Positions 1 through 9,886 of a stretch of DNA of 64,000 nucleotides are shown piece by piece; position 1 is the stretch's first letter; each line of letters starts with the position of its first letter. A program made the translations under genes and the position numbers. The notes under the pieces are model-generated. The model made no database searches, had not been told where the DNA came from, and saw only the letters and a list, made by a program, of their open reading frames with translations. The DNA comes from Serpentinimonas raichei (GTDB lineage Bacteria > Pseudomonadota > Gammaproteobacteria > Burkholderiales > Burkholderiaceae_C), in contig NZ_AP014568.1 in the NCBI RefSeq assembly GCF_000828895.1, forward strand, positions 223,699-287,698, given 5' to 3'.

Positions 1-188
1 AAAAACAGCCAATTGGGAGGCTCCCAAGGATGGGGGCTGCGCGCTTGCAGGCAAAAACACCCATACGGCCTTGTTCAACGCATCCGTTCCCATGCTTTGA
101 TAGCGCATGGGCGCGCAAACACGCTCGGCTTGGGCCAAATTTGAGAAATCCAGAGCGGAATTCATGTCTAAAAGCGGATTCGGCTTGG

Positions 189-260
189 GTTAGAGTTTGG
201 CTGCTAATGGGGTCACGGATTCAGGTTAGAGTTTGGCTGCTAATGGGGTCACGGATTCAG
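189..260 (+). repeat. 36-bp perfect tandem duplication, two copies
   Basis: Two identical 36-bp units lie head to tail at 189-224 and 225-260, each beginning GTTAGAGTTTGG and ending CACGGATTCAG. The unit is a multiple of three, so the open frame through it stays open and would encode the 12-residue string VRVWLLMGSRIQ twice. It sits exactly where similarity to the binding-protein family begins, so it probably marks a rearrangement junction rather than functional coding sequence. Confidence 0.9.
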
Positions 261-263
261 GTC

Positions 264-788
264 GTGGTCACTTGGAACCCCTTGTTGGCTGAAGTTGCGG
301 CCACACCAAAAGTCAGCATGCTGTTTGATTCCAGCAAGATCCCCGGCGAAATCATTGATTTGCTGGTGGTCAACAGCAAGACCCTAGTTGAGAACCCCGA
401 CTTCGGCAAGGCCTTGGTGGGCGCCTGGTACGAAGTGATGGCTATCATGAGCAGCAACACGCCGCAGGGTATCGCCGCTCGCACCCAAATGGCAGAAGCC
501 TCGGGTACCGACCTGAAGGGTTTTGAAGCCCAGTTGGCCACAACCAAAATGTTTTACACCGCCAAAGACGCCAATGCATTTTCCGTCAACAAGGAACTGC
601 CCGCCACCATGACTAAGGTGTCGCAGTTCAGTTTCAAGCATGGCCTGCTGGGCGAAGGTGCGCGCAGCGCCGAATCAATCGGAATGCAGTTTGCTAACAC
701 CCAGACGGGCAACGCCATGAACGTGAAGCTGCGCTTTGATCCCACCTTCATGAAGATGGCCGCAGACGGCCTGATCAAGCCAGCCTGA
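264..788 (+). pseudogene. 5'-truncated ABC transporter substrate-binding protein (urea/guanidine-carboxylase-associated type)
   Basis: Only the C-terminal half of a periplasmic binding protein is present. From about VVVTWNP onward the frame (about 175 residues) resembles the binding proteins found beside urea/guanidine carboxylase genes, with FDSSKIPGEIIDLLVVN, GKALVGAWYE and a C-terminal KLRFDPTFMKMAADG. Upstream, the same frame runs back to about position 30 but encodes no signal peptide and nothing I recognise, and it contains the 36-bp duplication. The usual family protein is roughly 350 residues with an export signal. I infer that the 5' half was lost by rearrangement, so the transporter may lack its receptor unless another copy exists outside the window. 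The permease gene follows 34 bp downstream. An alternative is a functional chimera starting further upstream, which I consider unlikely. Confidence 0.7.
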
Positions 789-822
789 GTCCACCGATTT
801 TCAAACCCAAGGGGGGCTCTTC

Positions 823-1632
823 ATGCGCCTGATCAACCGCCTTCCCAGCTCCGGTCTTAGGATCGGACTGATGTGGCTGCCGTTCCTGCTCGCGTTGATC
901 GTCTATGTGATTGCGTCAGACGCCAGATTAGCGGACAACCCGGACGACAAGCTGCTGCCCAGCCTTGCCCAGATGGCCGATGCCATGCAGCGCTACGCGC
1001 TACAGGAAGATGCACGGACTGGAAACTGGCTGTTCTGGACCGATACCTTGGCCAGCCTTCAGCGATTGATCTTGGGCATGTTGATCGCTACCGTGGTAGC
1101 GCTCGTGATGGGCATATGCCTAGGTGCCATTCCGCTGGTTAGCGCAACGTTTTCGCCTGCAGTGGCGGTGATTTCGATGATTCCGCCCCTAGCCATTCTG
1201 CCTGTGCTGTTCATCGTATTTGGTCTAGGGGAGCTGTCCAAGGTGATGTTGATCGTGATCGGCATCGCCCCGGTGATGACGCGAGACTTGGAGCAAAGGG
1301 CGAGGGAGATTCCTCTAGAGTGGTTGATCAAGGCGCAGACCCTAGGGGCCAACACCTGGACCTTGATCTTGCGCGTCATTCTGCCGCACTTGATGCCCCG
1401 TTTGTTGATTGCACTGAGGCTGGCATTGGGATCGGCGTGGTTGTTTCTGATCGCTGCCGAGTCCATCGCCTCCACCGAAGGGCTGGGTTTCCGCATCTTT
1501 CTGGTCCGGCGTTTCTTGGCCATGGATGTGATCCTCCCCTACGTGGCTTGGATCACGCTACTGGCTTGGCTCATGGATCAGTCACTCAAGAAACTCACCA
1601 GTGCCCTGTTCCCCTGGCACGAAGGGCGCTAA
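823..1632 (+). CDS. ABC transporter permease, NitT/TauT type, guanidine/urea cluster
   Basis: Inner-membrane permease of 269 residues with about six hydrophobic segments (first at residues 15-32, others between about 80 and 250). The cytoplasmic loop near residues 163-190 (EWLIKAQTLGANTWTLILRVILP) matches the EAA-type motif through which binding-protein-dependent permeases contact their ATPase. A run of six G just upstream (near 810-816) serves as ribosome binding site for the ATG. The gene lies between the binding-protein fragment and the ATPase, whose start follows 2 bp after this stop, so the three were one transcription unit. Substrate is inferred only from the adjacent carboxylase pathway: guanidine, urea or a related amide. 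The protein itself appears intact. Confidence 0.88.
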   Translation: MRLINRLPSSGLRIGLMWLPFLLALIVYVIASDARLADNPDDKLLPSLAQMADAMQRYALQEDARTGNWLFWTDTLASLQRLILGMLIATVVALVMGICLGAIPLVSATFSPAVAVISMIPPLAILPVLFIVFGLGELSKVMLIVIGIAPVMTRDLEQRAREIPLEWLIKAQTLGANTWTLILRVILPHLMPRLLIALRLALGSAWLFLIAAESIASTEGLGFRIFLVRRFLAMDVILPYVAWITLLAWLMDQSLKKLTSALFPWHEGR

Positions 1633-1634
1633 TC

Positions 1635-2435
1635 ATGGCCTTTATCAACGTCAACAACCTTTGGATGAGCTACGGTGAGCAAGTGGTGCTTGAACGCATT
1701 AACCTAAAGATCCAAGAGGGCGAGTTCTGCACCATGGTAGGTGCCTCCGGTTGCGGTAAGTCGACCTTTCTGCGACTGCTGCTGGGCCAAGAAAAACCGA
1801 CCAAAGGCAGCATCACTTTGGGTGGACAGCCCTTGGCTGCCGAGCCCAACGCCAGCCGCGGTATCGTGTTCCAGAAATACTCGGTGCTACCCCATTTGAC
1901 GGTGCTCGACAACGTGGCGCTGGCCCTAGAACTGCCCAAGAGTCGGTGGTTCGGCCGCCTGTTCGGACAAGCCAAGACCACCGCGCGCGAAGAGGCCCGC
2001 GTGATGCTTGACAAAGTCGGACTAGGTCCCGCTTTAGCAAAATACCCCAATCAGCTATCGGGCGGGATGCAGCAACGTCTGGCGATTGCCCAGGCCCTGA
2101 TGGGAAAGCCCCGGATCCTGCTTCTCGATGAACCTTTTGGCGCACTGGATCCGGGTATCCGCAAAGACATGCACCAACTGCTGCAAGAGCTGTGGGCACA
2201 GACCCGTCTCACGGTGTTCATGGTCACGCACGACCTGTCCGAAGGTTTTCTATTAGGCACTCGCTTGCTGGTTTTCGACAAGGTGCGCATCGATCCCCAT
2301 GCTCCCCAAGCCTACGGCGCTGCCATCACCTACGACATCCCACTAAACCAGGGTCGCAGCGCCGTGCTGGGCGCACTGAATGTGGTTCGCAACCGACAAG
2401 AAACGGCGACCACGCCACAAGGAACACCTGCATGA
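1635..2435 (+). CDS. ABC transporter ATP-binding protein, guanidine/urea cluster
   Basis: Cytoplasmic ATPase of 266 residues that would drive the neighbouring permease. All core motifs are visible: Walker A GASGCGKST at residues 36-44, signature LSGGMQQ from 141, Walker B ILLLDEPFGALD with Asp165-Glu166, and the switch His199 in VTHD. The ATG at 1635 was chosen because it lies 2 bp after the permease stop and just before the first family-like residues; longer upstream reading in the frame is only the shadow of the permease gene. The stop overlaps the next start in an ATGA, indicating translational coupling. Family assignment is firm; transported substrate is inferred from context. Confidence 0.92.
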   Translation: MAFINVNNLWMSYGEQVVLERINLKIQEGEFCTMVGASGCGKSTFLRLLLGQEKPTKGSITLGGQPLAAEPNASRGIVFQKYSVLPHLTVLDNVALALELPKSRWFGRLFGQAKTTAREEARVMLDKVGLGPALAKYPNQLSGGMQQRLAIAQALMGKPRILLLDEPFGALDPGIRKDMHQLLQELWAQTRLTVFMVTHDLSEGFLLGTRLLVFDKVRIDPHAPQAYGAAITYDIPLNQGRSAVLGALNVVRNRQETATTPQGTPA

Positions 2436-3265
2436 ACACCTCGATGGACGTCCCCGCACCGGCCACCGACATCCCCAACCCCCCCGCCGACAACCCGGTG
2501 GACAACCTAAGCTGGTGGACCAGCTTTCCCGTTGACAGTACCGCCGACCTCAAGGCCGAAGAGGTGCTGTGGTCTGAAATGCTGCCAGGCGGCCACCATT
2601 GGTCTTGGCGCCTGCAGCGTGGTCGAGCCCTGCGCTTCGTGGCCCTAGAGCCCAACGTGAACCTCAGCATGGTTCTCTATGCTGCGCACGACAAGCTCGA
2701 GCGCTACAACATGCCCGACTCGCTCAAGGCCCAGCACACAGCCCACTACTCGCAAGGGCACGTGCTCATGACCGACATGGGTCGGGCGCTTGCCAGCGTT
2801 ACCCACGACAGCTTGGGCTGGCACGACCCACTTGGCCTGCTGCTTGACAACACTAGGCTGGAAATGCGATATGGCGAGTGCCGGTACCAAACGCACCGCA
2901 ACGCCATGTTTCGAAGTGCCAAGGACGGCCTGCTTACGGAAATCGGCAAATATGGCCTCTCTGCTAGGGACCTAACCATCTGCGTGAACTGGTTCTCCAA
3001 GGTGAGCGTGGATGCGCAAGGCGGCTTTGTCTACCACCCAGAGCACTGTCAGACCGGCCATTGGTTCGAACTGCGCTGCGACATGGATACCTTGATCGCG
3101 GTCTCCTCCGCTCCGCACCCGCTGGACTCACGCCCCACCTATAGCCCAGGCTGCATCGGCGTTGTGGCGCGGCAGGTTGGTGCAGCACCTGCCGATGACG
3201 TATGCCGCCGCCTTCGCCCGGAAAACGCCCGGGCAATGCACAACACCGACATGTTTCACGCCTGA
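2432..3265 (+). CDS. DUF1989 protein, urea-carboxylase-associated protein 2 / carboxyguanidine deiminase subunit
   Basis: A 277-residue cytoplasmic protein of the DUF1989 family. Members beside 'urea carboxylase' genes were long of unknown role; as I recall the literature, the two paralogues form carboxyguanidine deiminase (CgdA/CgdB), which hydrolyses carboxyguanidine to allophanate and ammonia. Visible family features are [29 protein letters not shown] and the conserved segment NWFSKV. It starts within an ATGA overlap with the ATPase and precedes the second paralogue by 14 bp. The 40-residue Pro/Asp-rich N-terminus before WWTSFP is probably flexible. I cannot say which of the two subunits it is. 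Confidence is high for the family, moderate for the deiminase role. Confidence 0.82.
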   Translation: MNTSMDVPAPATDIPNPPADNPVDNLSWWTSFPVDSTADLKAEEVLWSEMLPGGHHWSWRLQRGRALRFVALEPNVNLSMVLYAAHDKLERYNMPDSLKAQHTAHYSQGHVLMTDMGRALASVTHDSLGWHDPLGLLLDNTRLEMRYGECRYQTHRNAMFRSAKDGLLTEIGKYGLSARDLTICVNWFSKVSVDAQGGFVYHPEHCQTGHWFELRCDMDTLIAVSSAPHPLDSRPTYSPGCIGVVARQVGAAPADDVCRRLRPENARAMHNTDMFHA

Positions 3266-3279
3266 ACGGGGAGCCAGCC

Positions 3280-3960
3280 ATGAACACTACCGCCGCACCG
3301 ACTAGGGTTGCCGCCATGCGCCTGACCGAAAGCCAGCTCGACCCCGAACAGGCCATCTGGCGCAAAACCCACCCCGCGGGTGAGCCCATTCTGTTCAAGG
3401 TCAAACAAGGGCAGACCTTGCGCATTATCGACTTGATGGGCAACCAAGCTGTCGACGTGATCTTCTATGCCGCAGACGATCTTGCCGAGCACTACAGCGC
3501 GACCGACACCATGCTGGCCCAGGGTGGCCTCTACCTGACCACCGGCTCAAGCCTGGTGAGCAACGCGGGACGCTCGTTGCTCACCATCGTGGCCGACACC
3601 TGCGGTCGCCACGACACCCTAGGCGGCGCCTGTGCCGCCGAGAGCAACACCGTGCGCTACGCCCTGCAAAAGAAGTTCATGCACAACTGTCGCGACAACT
3701 ACCTCATCGCCATGCAGCGTGCCGACATGGGGCTGACCAAACGCGACCTAGTGCCCAACATAAATTTCTTCATGAACGTGCCGGTCACGCAGTCCGGTGA
3801 ACTCAAGTTCGACGACGGGGTGTCCGGGGCAGGTAAATACGTGGAAATGCTAGCAGACACGGACGTGTGGGTGCTGATTTCCAACTGCCCCCAGCTGAAC
3901 AACCCCTGCAACGCCTACAACCCAACCCCCATCGAACTTCTGGTCTGGGACCCGGCGTGA
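3280..3960 (+). CDS. DUF1989 protein, urea-carboxylase-associated protein 1 / carboxyguanidine deiminase subunit
   Basis: Second DUF1989 paralogue, 226 residues. It shares the fold and motif pattern of its neighbour: [28 protein letters not shown] near the N-terminus, [11 protein letters not shown] in the middle and [10 protein letters not shown] towards the C-terminus; the His/Cys residues are plausible metal ligands. With its partner it is predicted to form the heteromeric carboxyguanidine deiminase acting between the carboxylase and allophanate hydrolase. The ATG at 3280 follows a CGGGGAG ribosome binding site; upstream codons in the frame overlap the preceding gene and are discarded. A 108-bp gap separates it from the carboxylase gene. 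Confidence 0.83.
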   Translation: MNTTAAPTRVAAMRLTESQLDPEQAIWRKTHPAGEPILFKVKQGQTLRIIDLMGNQAVDVIFYAADDLAEHYSATDTMLAQGGLYLTTGSSLVSNAGRSLLTIVADTCGRHDTLGGACAAESNTVRYALQKKFMHNCRDNYLIAMQRADMGLTKRDLVPNINFFMNVPVTQSGELKFDDGVSGAGKYVEMLADTDVWVLISNCPQLNNPCNAYNPTPIELLVWDPA

Positions 3961-4068
3961 CAGGTCTTGGCGCCACTTATCGGCGGCAATGAAGGCATCA
4001 TTCACCTGACGACGGGACGACCCGTCTGATCGCCTCACATGGGCAGGACGACCTGCCGCGGAGACTTC

Positions 4069-7000
4069 ATGTTCAGCAAGATCTTGATTGCCAACCGCGG
4101 AGCCATTGCCTGCCGCATCATCCGCACCCTCAAACGCATGGGAGTGTGTAGCGTGGCCGTGTATTCGGAGGCAGACGCGCAGTCGCGCCATGTGCGCGAG
4201 GCCGACGAGGCCTATCTCCTCGGACCTGCGCCCGCAGCCAAGAGCTACCTCAGGGCTGATCGCATCCTGCAGATCGCCATAGACTGCGGCGCCGAAGCCA
4301 TCCACCCCGGCTACGGCTTCCTGTCCGAGAACCCGGGCTTTGCCCAAGCCTGCGAAGACGCGGGAATCGCCTTCATCGGCCCCACGCCGGAGCAGATGTG
4401 CACCTTCGGTCTCAAGCACACGGCGCGGAACATCGCCGAGCAGCGTGGCGTGCTGCTGCTGCCTGGCACGGGCCTGCTGAGCGACTCCGCGCAAGCCCGC
4501 ACTGAGGCCCTGCGCATCGGCTACCCGGTCATGCTCAAGAGCACGGCCGGCGGAGGCGGCATCGGCATGCGTCTGGTGTGGAGCGAAGACGAGCTCAGCG
4601 ACGCCTTCGCCTCGGTGCAGCGCCTAGCCAGCGCCAACTTCAAGGACGCTGGGCTGTTCCTCGAAAAGTACGTCGAGCTGGCCCGCCACATCGAAGTGCA
4701 GGTGTTCGGCGACGGCACGGGCACGGTGCTCGCACTGGGCGAGCGCGACTGTTCGGTGCAACGCCGCAACCAGAAGGTGATCGAAGAGACGCCCGCGCCC
4801 GGCCTGACGGACGCGCAGCGCCGCGAGTTGCACGCCACCGCGGTGCGGCTGGCGCAGGCGGTGAACTACCGCTCGGCCGGCACGGTGGAATTCGTCTACG
4901 ACGCCGCCACCGGCCAGTTCTACTTCCTCGAAGTCAACACGCGCCTGCAGGTAGAACACGGCGTGACCGAGCAGGTCACGGGCGTCGATCTGGTGGCGTG
5001 GATGGTACGGCTCGCCGCGGGTGATCTGCCTCCGCTGACCACACTCACCCCAGTTCCACGGGGTGCGTCCATCCAGGTGCGGCTGTACGCCGAAGACCCT
5101 GCCAAGAACTTCCAGCCCAGCGCCGGCCTGCTGACCGAGGTGGTGTTCCCGCAAGACGCCCGCGTGGACGGCTGGGTCGAGCGCGGCACCGAGGTGTCCG
5201 CTTGGTACGACCCCATGCTGGCCAAGCTCATCGTCACCGCGCCCGACCGTGAACAGGCGCTGACCAAGCTCGACGCCGCGCTGGCCGCCACGCGCCTGGC
5301 CGGCATCGAGACCAACCTAGGCTACCTGCGCCAAGTCGTGCGCGACCCGGTGTTCCGCGAAGGCCGGCAGGTCACGCGCTTCTTGAACAGCTTCCACTTC
5401 CGCCCCGCCACGGTGGAGGTGGTCGAGCCCGGCGTACAGACCAGCGTGCAGGACTGGCCGGGCCGCCTCGGCCACTGGGATGTGGGCGTGCCGCCCAGCG
5501 GCCCTATGGATGCCTACGCCCACCGCATGGCCAACCGCCTCGTGGGCAATCATGCCGACGCGGCCGCGCTGGAGATCACGCTCTCCGGTCCCACGCTGCG
5601 CTTCAGCGCCGACGCGGTCATCGCCGTCACCGGCGCGCCCGTCAAGGTCATGCTCGACGGCGCGCCGCTGTCCATGTGGCAGAGCCACCGCGTGGCTGCC
5701 GGCAGCGTGCTCGCCATAGGCCGGGCCGAGGCTGGCGCGCGCCTGTGCCTGGCCGTGGGCGGCGGCTTCGACGTGCCGCTCTACCTGGGCAGCCGCAGCA
5801 CCTTCACGCTAGGCCAGTTCGGCGGCCACGCGGGCCGCCACCTGCGCACCGGCGATGTGCTGCACCTGACCGCGCCCGGTGCCGGCACGGCGGGTGTGAG
5901 CGTTACGAGTGACACGGTGCCGAGCTTCGGACACCACTGGGACGTGGGCGTGCTCTACGGACCACACGGTGCGCCCGACTTCTTAACGCCCGACGACGTG
6001 GCCACCTTCTTCGCCACCGACTGGGAGGTGCACTACAACTCCAGCCGCACCGGCGTGCGCCTGATCGGCCCCAAGCCGCAGTGGGCGCGGCCCGACGGCG
6101 GCGAGGCGGGCCTGCATCCTTCGAACATCCATGACAACGCCTACGCCATCGGCGCCATCGACTTCACCGGCGACATGCCGGTCATCCTCGGCCCCGACGG
6201 CCCCAGCCTAGGCGGCTTCGTCTGCCCGGCCGTGGTGGTGGACGCCGAACTCTGGAAGCTCGGCCAGCTTCGTCCCGGCGACACGGTGCGATTCCACCGC
6301 CTCTCGCTGGACCAGGCGCTGGACCGCAGCGCCAGCGTCGAGGCCGCGCTGACCTCGCTCACGCAAGCCCTGCCCGCCACGCCGACCGATGACGCCAGTG
6401 CCCACCCCACGCCCGTCGTCCTAGCCGACCCGGCGCGCGAAGACGATGCCGTGCCCGCCATGGTGGTGCGCCAAGCTGGCGACCGCTACCTACTGGTCGA
6501 GTTCGGCCCGCTGGTACTGGACATCGAGCTGCGCCTGCGCGTGCATGTGCTGATGCAGGCACTGCAAGCGCGCATCGCCGCCGGCAGCCTGCCCGGCATC
6601 ATCGACATGACGCCCGGCATCCGCTCTCTGCAGCTGCACTTCGATCCGTCCCAGGTCTCGCGCACGGCGTTGCTGAAGGTGCTGGTCGAGGCCGAGTCCG
6701 CGCTGCCTTCGGTCGATGACATGAGCGTGCCCAGCCGCATCGTGCACCTGCCGCTATCGTGGGACGACCCGCAGACCAAACTGGCGATCGAGAAGTACAT
6801 GCAGTCGGTGCGGCCCGACGCGCCTTGGTGCCCGAGCAACATCGAGTTCATCCGCCGCATCAACGGGCTGGACAGCATCGACGACGTGTTCAAGGTCGTC
6901 TTTGACGCCAGCTACCTAGTGCTCGGCCTAGGCGACGTGTACCTGGGCGCGCCGGTGGCCACGCCTATGGACCCGCGCCACCGCCTAGTGACCACCAAGT

Positions 7001-7695
7001 ACAACCCCGCGCGCACCTGGACGCCCGAGAACGCCGTCGGCATTGGCGGCGCCTACCTTTGCGTGTATGGCATGGAAGGTCCCGGTGGCTACCAGTTCGT
7101 GGGCCGAACGCTGCAGATGTGGAACCGCTGGCGGCATGGCGAGGCGAGCTCGGTGTTCGAGCAGCCCTGGCTGCTGCGCTTCTTCGACCAGATCCGCTTC
7201 GTGCCGGTGGAGCAGGACGAGCTGCTGCGCATCCGCGCCGCCTTCCCGCACGGCGGGTATGCGCTGCAGATCGAAGAGACGACCTTCAGCCTGCGCGACT
7301 ACCGCCGCTTCCTAGCCGACAACGCCCAGAGCATCGGTGCCTTCAAGGCGCAGCAGCAGGCCGCCTTCGACGCCGAGCGCGAGCGCTGGGCCGCCAGCGG
7401 CCAGCTGAGCTACGCGGGCGACGCCGACGTGGCCGCGGCCGACGCCAGCGTCGAGCTGGACCTGCCGCCCGGGGGCCGCCCGCTGGCCAGCACCGTACCC
7501 GGCAGTGTGTGGAAGGTGCTGGTCAGCGAAGGCCAGCGCGTGGTCGCCGGCGACGTGCTGCTAGTCGTCGAGTCCATGAAGATGGAATTCAGCGTGCTTG
7601 CCCCGCAAGACGCCACCGTGCACCGCCTCATGTGCCGCGAAGGCGCGTCCGTGGCCGCCGGCCAAGACGTGCTGGTGCTGGTCACCGAAGACTGA
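4069..7695 (+). CDS. Biotin-dependent guanidine/urea carboxylase
   Basis: Multidomain cytoplasmic enzyme of 1208 residues that carboxylates guanidine or urea using ATP, bicarbonate and biotin. Domains in order: biotin carboxylase (1-445; [13 protein letters not shown]-grasp glycine loop STAGGGG at 158-164, [14 protein letters not shown] near 288), carboxyltransferase part 2 (about 450-760; [10 protein letters not shown]), carboxyltransferase part 1 (about 795-1085), and a C-terminal biotinyl domain with ESMKMEF and biotinylated Lys1171. The residue I recall as separating guanidine from urea carboxylases (Asp versus Asn, yeast numbering 1330) is Asp698 here in IDFTGD, favouring guanidine. The start at 4069 was chosen over 4039 because [11 protein letters not shown] is the conserved N-terminus and GCGGAGA precedes it. 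Likely co-transcribed with the deiminase and hydrolase genes. Confidence 0.93.
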   Translation: MFSKILIANRGAIACRIIRTLKRMGVCSVAVYSEADAQSRHVREADEAYLLGPAPAAKSYLRADRILQIAIDCGAEAIHPGYGFLSENPGFAQACEDAGIAFIGPTPEQMCTFGLKHTARNIAEQRGVLLLPGTGLLSDSAQARTEALRIGYPVMLKSTAGGGGIGMRLVWSEDELSDAFASVQRLASANFKDAGLFLEKYVELARHIEVQVFGDGTGTVLALGERDCSVQRRNQKVIEETPAPGLTDAQRRELHATAVRLAQAVNYRSAGTVEFVYDAATGQFYFLEVNTRLQVEHGVTEQVTGVDLVAWMVRLAAGDLPPLTTLTPVPRGASIQVRLYAEDPAKNFQPSAGLLTEVVFPQDARVDGWVERGTEVSAWYDPMLAKLIVTAPDREQALTKLDAALAATRLAGIETNLGYLRQVVRDPVFREGRQVTRFLNSFHFRPATVEVVEPGVQTSVQDWPGRLGHWDVGVPPSGPMDAYAHRMANRLVGNHADAAALEITLSGPTLRFSADAVIAVTGAPVKVMLDGAPLSMWQSHRVAAGSVLAIGRAEAGARLCLAVGGGFDVPLYLGSRSTFTLGQFGGHAGRHLRTGDVLHLTAPGAGTAGVSVTSDTVPSFGHHWDVGVLYGPHGAPDFLTPDDVATFFATDWEVHYNSSRTGVRLIGPKPQWARPDGGEAGLHPSNIHDNAYAIGAIDFTGDMPVILGPDGPSLGGFVCPAVVVDAELWKLGQLRPGDTVRFHRLSLDQALDRSASVEAALTSLTQALPATPTDDASAHPTPVVLADPAREDDAVPAMVVRQAGDRYLLVEFGPLVLDIELRLRVHVLMQALQARIAAGSLPGIIDMTPGIRSLQLHFDPSQVSRTALLKVLVEAESALPSVDDMSVPSRIVHLPLSWDDPQTKLAIEKYMQSVRPDAPWCPSNIEFIRRINGLDSIDDVFKVVFDASYLVLGLGDVYLGAPVATPMDPRHRLVTTKYNPARTWTPENAVGIGGAYLCVYGMEGPGGYQFVGRTLQMWNRWRHGEASSVFEQPWLLRFFDQIRFVPVEQDELLRIRAAFPHGGYALQIEETTFSLRDYRRFLADNAQSIGAFKAQQQAAFDAERERWAASGQLSYAGDADVAAADASVELDLPPGGRPLASTVPGSVWKVLVSEGQRVVAGDVLLVVESMKMEFSVLAPQDATVHRLMCREGASVAAGQDVLVLVTED

Positions 7696-7727
7696 ACACG
7701 CCCCGAACAGAACCCACGGAGCACCCC

Positions 7728-9560
7728 ATGTCCCTGAACCTCCAAGACCTGTCTTTCGACTTCGCCAGCCTGCGCGCCGCCTACGCCGCCGGAACCCCGG
7801 TGCGCACCGTTATCGCCGAGGCCATGCGCCGCTGCGCCAGCGACGCACACCACGCCTTCATCCACCGCCTGACGGACGCACAGATCGAGCCCTATTTGGC
7901 CCTTCTCGACGGTGTGGACCCGGCCAGCCTGCCGCTGTACGGCGTGCCCTTCGCCATCAAGGACAACATCGATCTCGCGCACATCCCCACCACCGCGGGC
8001 TGCCCCGAATACGCCTACACGCCGGGCGAGAGCGCCTTTCTCGTGCAGCAGCTCATCGCGGCCGGAGCCGTGCCGCTGGGCAAGGCCAACCTCGACCAGT
8101 TCGCCACCGGCCTCAACGGCACCCGCTCGCCCTATGGCGCATGTCGCAACGCCTTCAACCCCGACTTCGTATCGGGCGGCTCCAGCTCCGGCTCGGCCGT
8201 GAGTGTGGCCAAGGGCTGGGTGAGTTTTTCATTGGGTACCGACACGGCTGGCTCGGGCCGCGTGCCCGCCAGCTTCAACAACCTGATCGGCCTCAAGCCC
8301 AGCCTCGGTCTGCTCTCGGCTACCGGCGTGGTGCCGGCCTGCCGGTCGGTGGACACGGTGTCCATCTTCGCCCTCACCGCCGCCGACGCACAGGCCGTGC
8401 TGGCCGTGTCCGCCGTGCCCGACGAGGCCGACGTCTTCAGCCGCGCGGCGAAACCCTTCGGCGTGGACTTCTCGTCCGGCCCCTTCCGCTTCGGCGTGCC
8501 GCGCGCGCAGGACCTCGCCTTCTTCGGCAACGCCGCGGCCGCCGCGCTGTTTAGCGAGTCGGTGGAGCGGATGAAGGCCCTGGGCGGCACCGCAGTTGAG
8601 GTGAACCTCTCCCCATTCCTCGAAGCCGCGCGCCTGCTCTACGAAGGCCCCTGGGTGGCCGAGCGCTACGTCGCGATCAAGAACTTCATTGAAACCCAGC
8701 CCGATGCCGTGTTCCCTCCGGTGCGAACCATCGTCCAGGGTGGAAAGGCTTGGACCGCTGCCGACGCCTTTGCGGCCAGCTACCGTCTCAAGGCCCTCAA
8801 GCGCGTGTGCGACGCCGTGTGGAATGAGATTGACTGCATGCTCACGCCCACCGCCGGCACGATCTACCGCATCGCCGACATGCAGGCCGACCCGATCCGC
8901 CTCAATTCGAATCTGGGCTACTACACCAACTTCATGAACCTGCTGGACTACGCCGCCGTCGCGGCACCAGCGGGCTTCCAGGCCGAGGGCGACGCCAAAG
9001 GCCTGCCTTGGGGCGTGACCCTGGCCGCGCCAGCGTTCAAGGACCTGCCCCTGCTGCGCCTAGCGGACCACTTCCATCGCGCGCAGGTCTTGTCATTGGG
9101 TGCCACAGCCACGAAGCTGGCGGACATCCCTTCCATAGCCGCCGACCTGCCCAATCGCTCCAACATCGCCGGCACCATCAAGGTCGCGGTGTGTGGCGCT
9201 CACCTCTCCGGCCTGCCGCTCAACTGGCAGCTCACGCAACGCGGTGCGCGCCTGCTCGGCATGCACAAGTCCGCGCCGGAGTACAAGTTCTACGCACTGG
9301 CCGGTGGCACTGTGCAGCGACCCGGCATGGTACGGGCCGCGGAAGGCGGTGCCGCGATTCACATGGAAGTGTGGGAACTGCCTGCCGAACATTTCGGCAG
9401 CTTCGTCGACGGCATCCCCGCCCCACTGGGCATCGGCAAAGTTAGGCTCGCTGACGGCTCATGGGTTAGTGGCTTCGTCTGCGAGGCTATCGGGGTCGAG
9501 GGTGGGACAGACATAACGCAGCTAGGTAGTTGGCGGGAATGGCTGGCGCAGCAGGCCTGA
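7728..9560 (+). CDS. atzF: Allophanate hydrolase
   Basis: Amidase-signature enzyme of 610 residues hydrolysing allophanate to ammonia and CO2, the last step of the pathway in this operon. The catalytic triad is visible as Lys78 (AIKDN), Ser152 (GGSSSGS) and Ser176 (DTAGSG); the 74- and 24-residue spacings equal those I recall for AtzF (Lys91, Ser165, Ser189). A separate C-terminal domain (about 480-610, beginning near VAVCGAHLSGLPLN) is typical of full-length allophanate hydrolases and follows the amidase domain. The ATG at 7728 follows ACGGAGC; the open frame upstream overlaps the carboxylase gene and is not coding. Thirty-two bases separate it from the carboxylase stop. Confidence 0.94.
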   Translation: MSLNLQDLSFDFASLRAAYAAGTPVRTVIAEAMRRCASDAHHAFIHRLTDAQIEPYLALLDGVDPASLPLYGVPFAIKDNIDLAHIPTTAGCPEYAYTPGESAFLVQQLIAAGAVPLGKANLDQFATGLNGTRSPYGACRNAFNPDFVSGGSSSGSAVSVAKGWVSFSLGTDTAGSGRVPASFNNLIGLKPSLGLLSATGVVPACRSVDTVSIFALTAADAQAVLAVSAVPDEADVFSRAAKPFGVDFSSGPFRFGVPRAQDLAFFGNAAAAALFSESVERMKALGGTAVEVNLSPFLEAARLLYEGPWVAERYVAIKNFIETQPDAVFPPVRTIVQGGKAWTAADAFAASYRLKALKRVCDAVWNEIDCMLTPTAGTIYRIADMQADPIRLNSNLGYYTNFMNLLDYAAVAAPAGFQAEGDAKGLPWGVTLAAPAFKDLPLLRLADHFHRAQVLSLGATATKLADIPSIAADLPNRSNIAGTIKVAVCGAHLSGLPLNWQLTQRGARLLGMHKSAPEYKFYALAGGTVQRPGMVRAAEGGAAIHMEVWELPAEHFGSFVDGIPAPLGIGKVRLADGSWVSGFVCEAIGVEGGTDITQLGSWREWLAQQA

Positions 9561-9886
9561 ACGTCAGTGTGAACGAACACCCCATGTGGTGGCCAGCTCT
9601 GTAGGGTGTGCCATGGCGGCTTGTGGCCCAGTGAAGCAGAGGCCATTCGATCCAAGAACTCGAATGTGATCTTCCGTGCCATGCACAGGCGTTGGCATTG
9701 ACGCTGCGGGCTTTCGGTTACCTATACCGTACTATCGAATCTTCCAAGAAAGGGCAATGAGACTTCACAAAGTCCCCACCCACCCTTGAAGCAGCGCTCG
9801 CAGGTTGCAACCTGTTCGAGGTTTCTGCGCAAGATCAAACGATGGTTTCAGGTCGCTGCACCCGACGCCGACTCGGAGCCTGAGAA
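9561..9886. other. Gene-free segment after allophanate hydrolase
   Basis: This 326-bp stretch has no convincing gene. The minus-strand frame reading MARKITFEFLDRM crosses into the hydrolase gene and lacks a ribosome binding site. No clear terminator hairpin with a T-run follows the hydrolase stop. The base composition and the transposase fragment that follows suggest debris from an insertion event. Confidence 0.6.

Noticed and set aside
189..260. Tandem 36-bp repeats as a CRISPR or attachment site
   Set aside because: Only two directly abutting copies, no spacers and no integrase gene nearby.
1..823. Guanidine riboswitch ahead of the guanidine/urea operon
   Set aside because: The natural leader is missing because the first gene is truncated here; no guanidine-riboswitch-like sequence is seen in the remaining DNA.
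9359..9682. Minus-strand frame beginning MARKITFEFLDRM
   Set aside because: Mostly inside the allophanate hydrolase gene, no homology recognised, no ribosome binding site.
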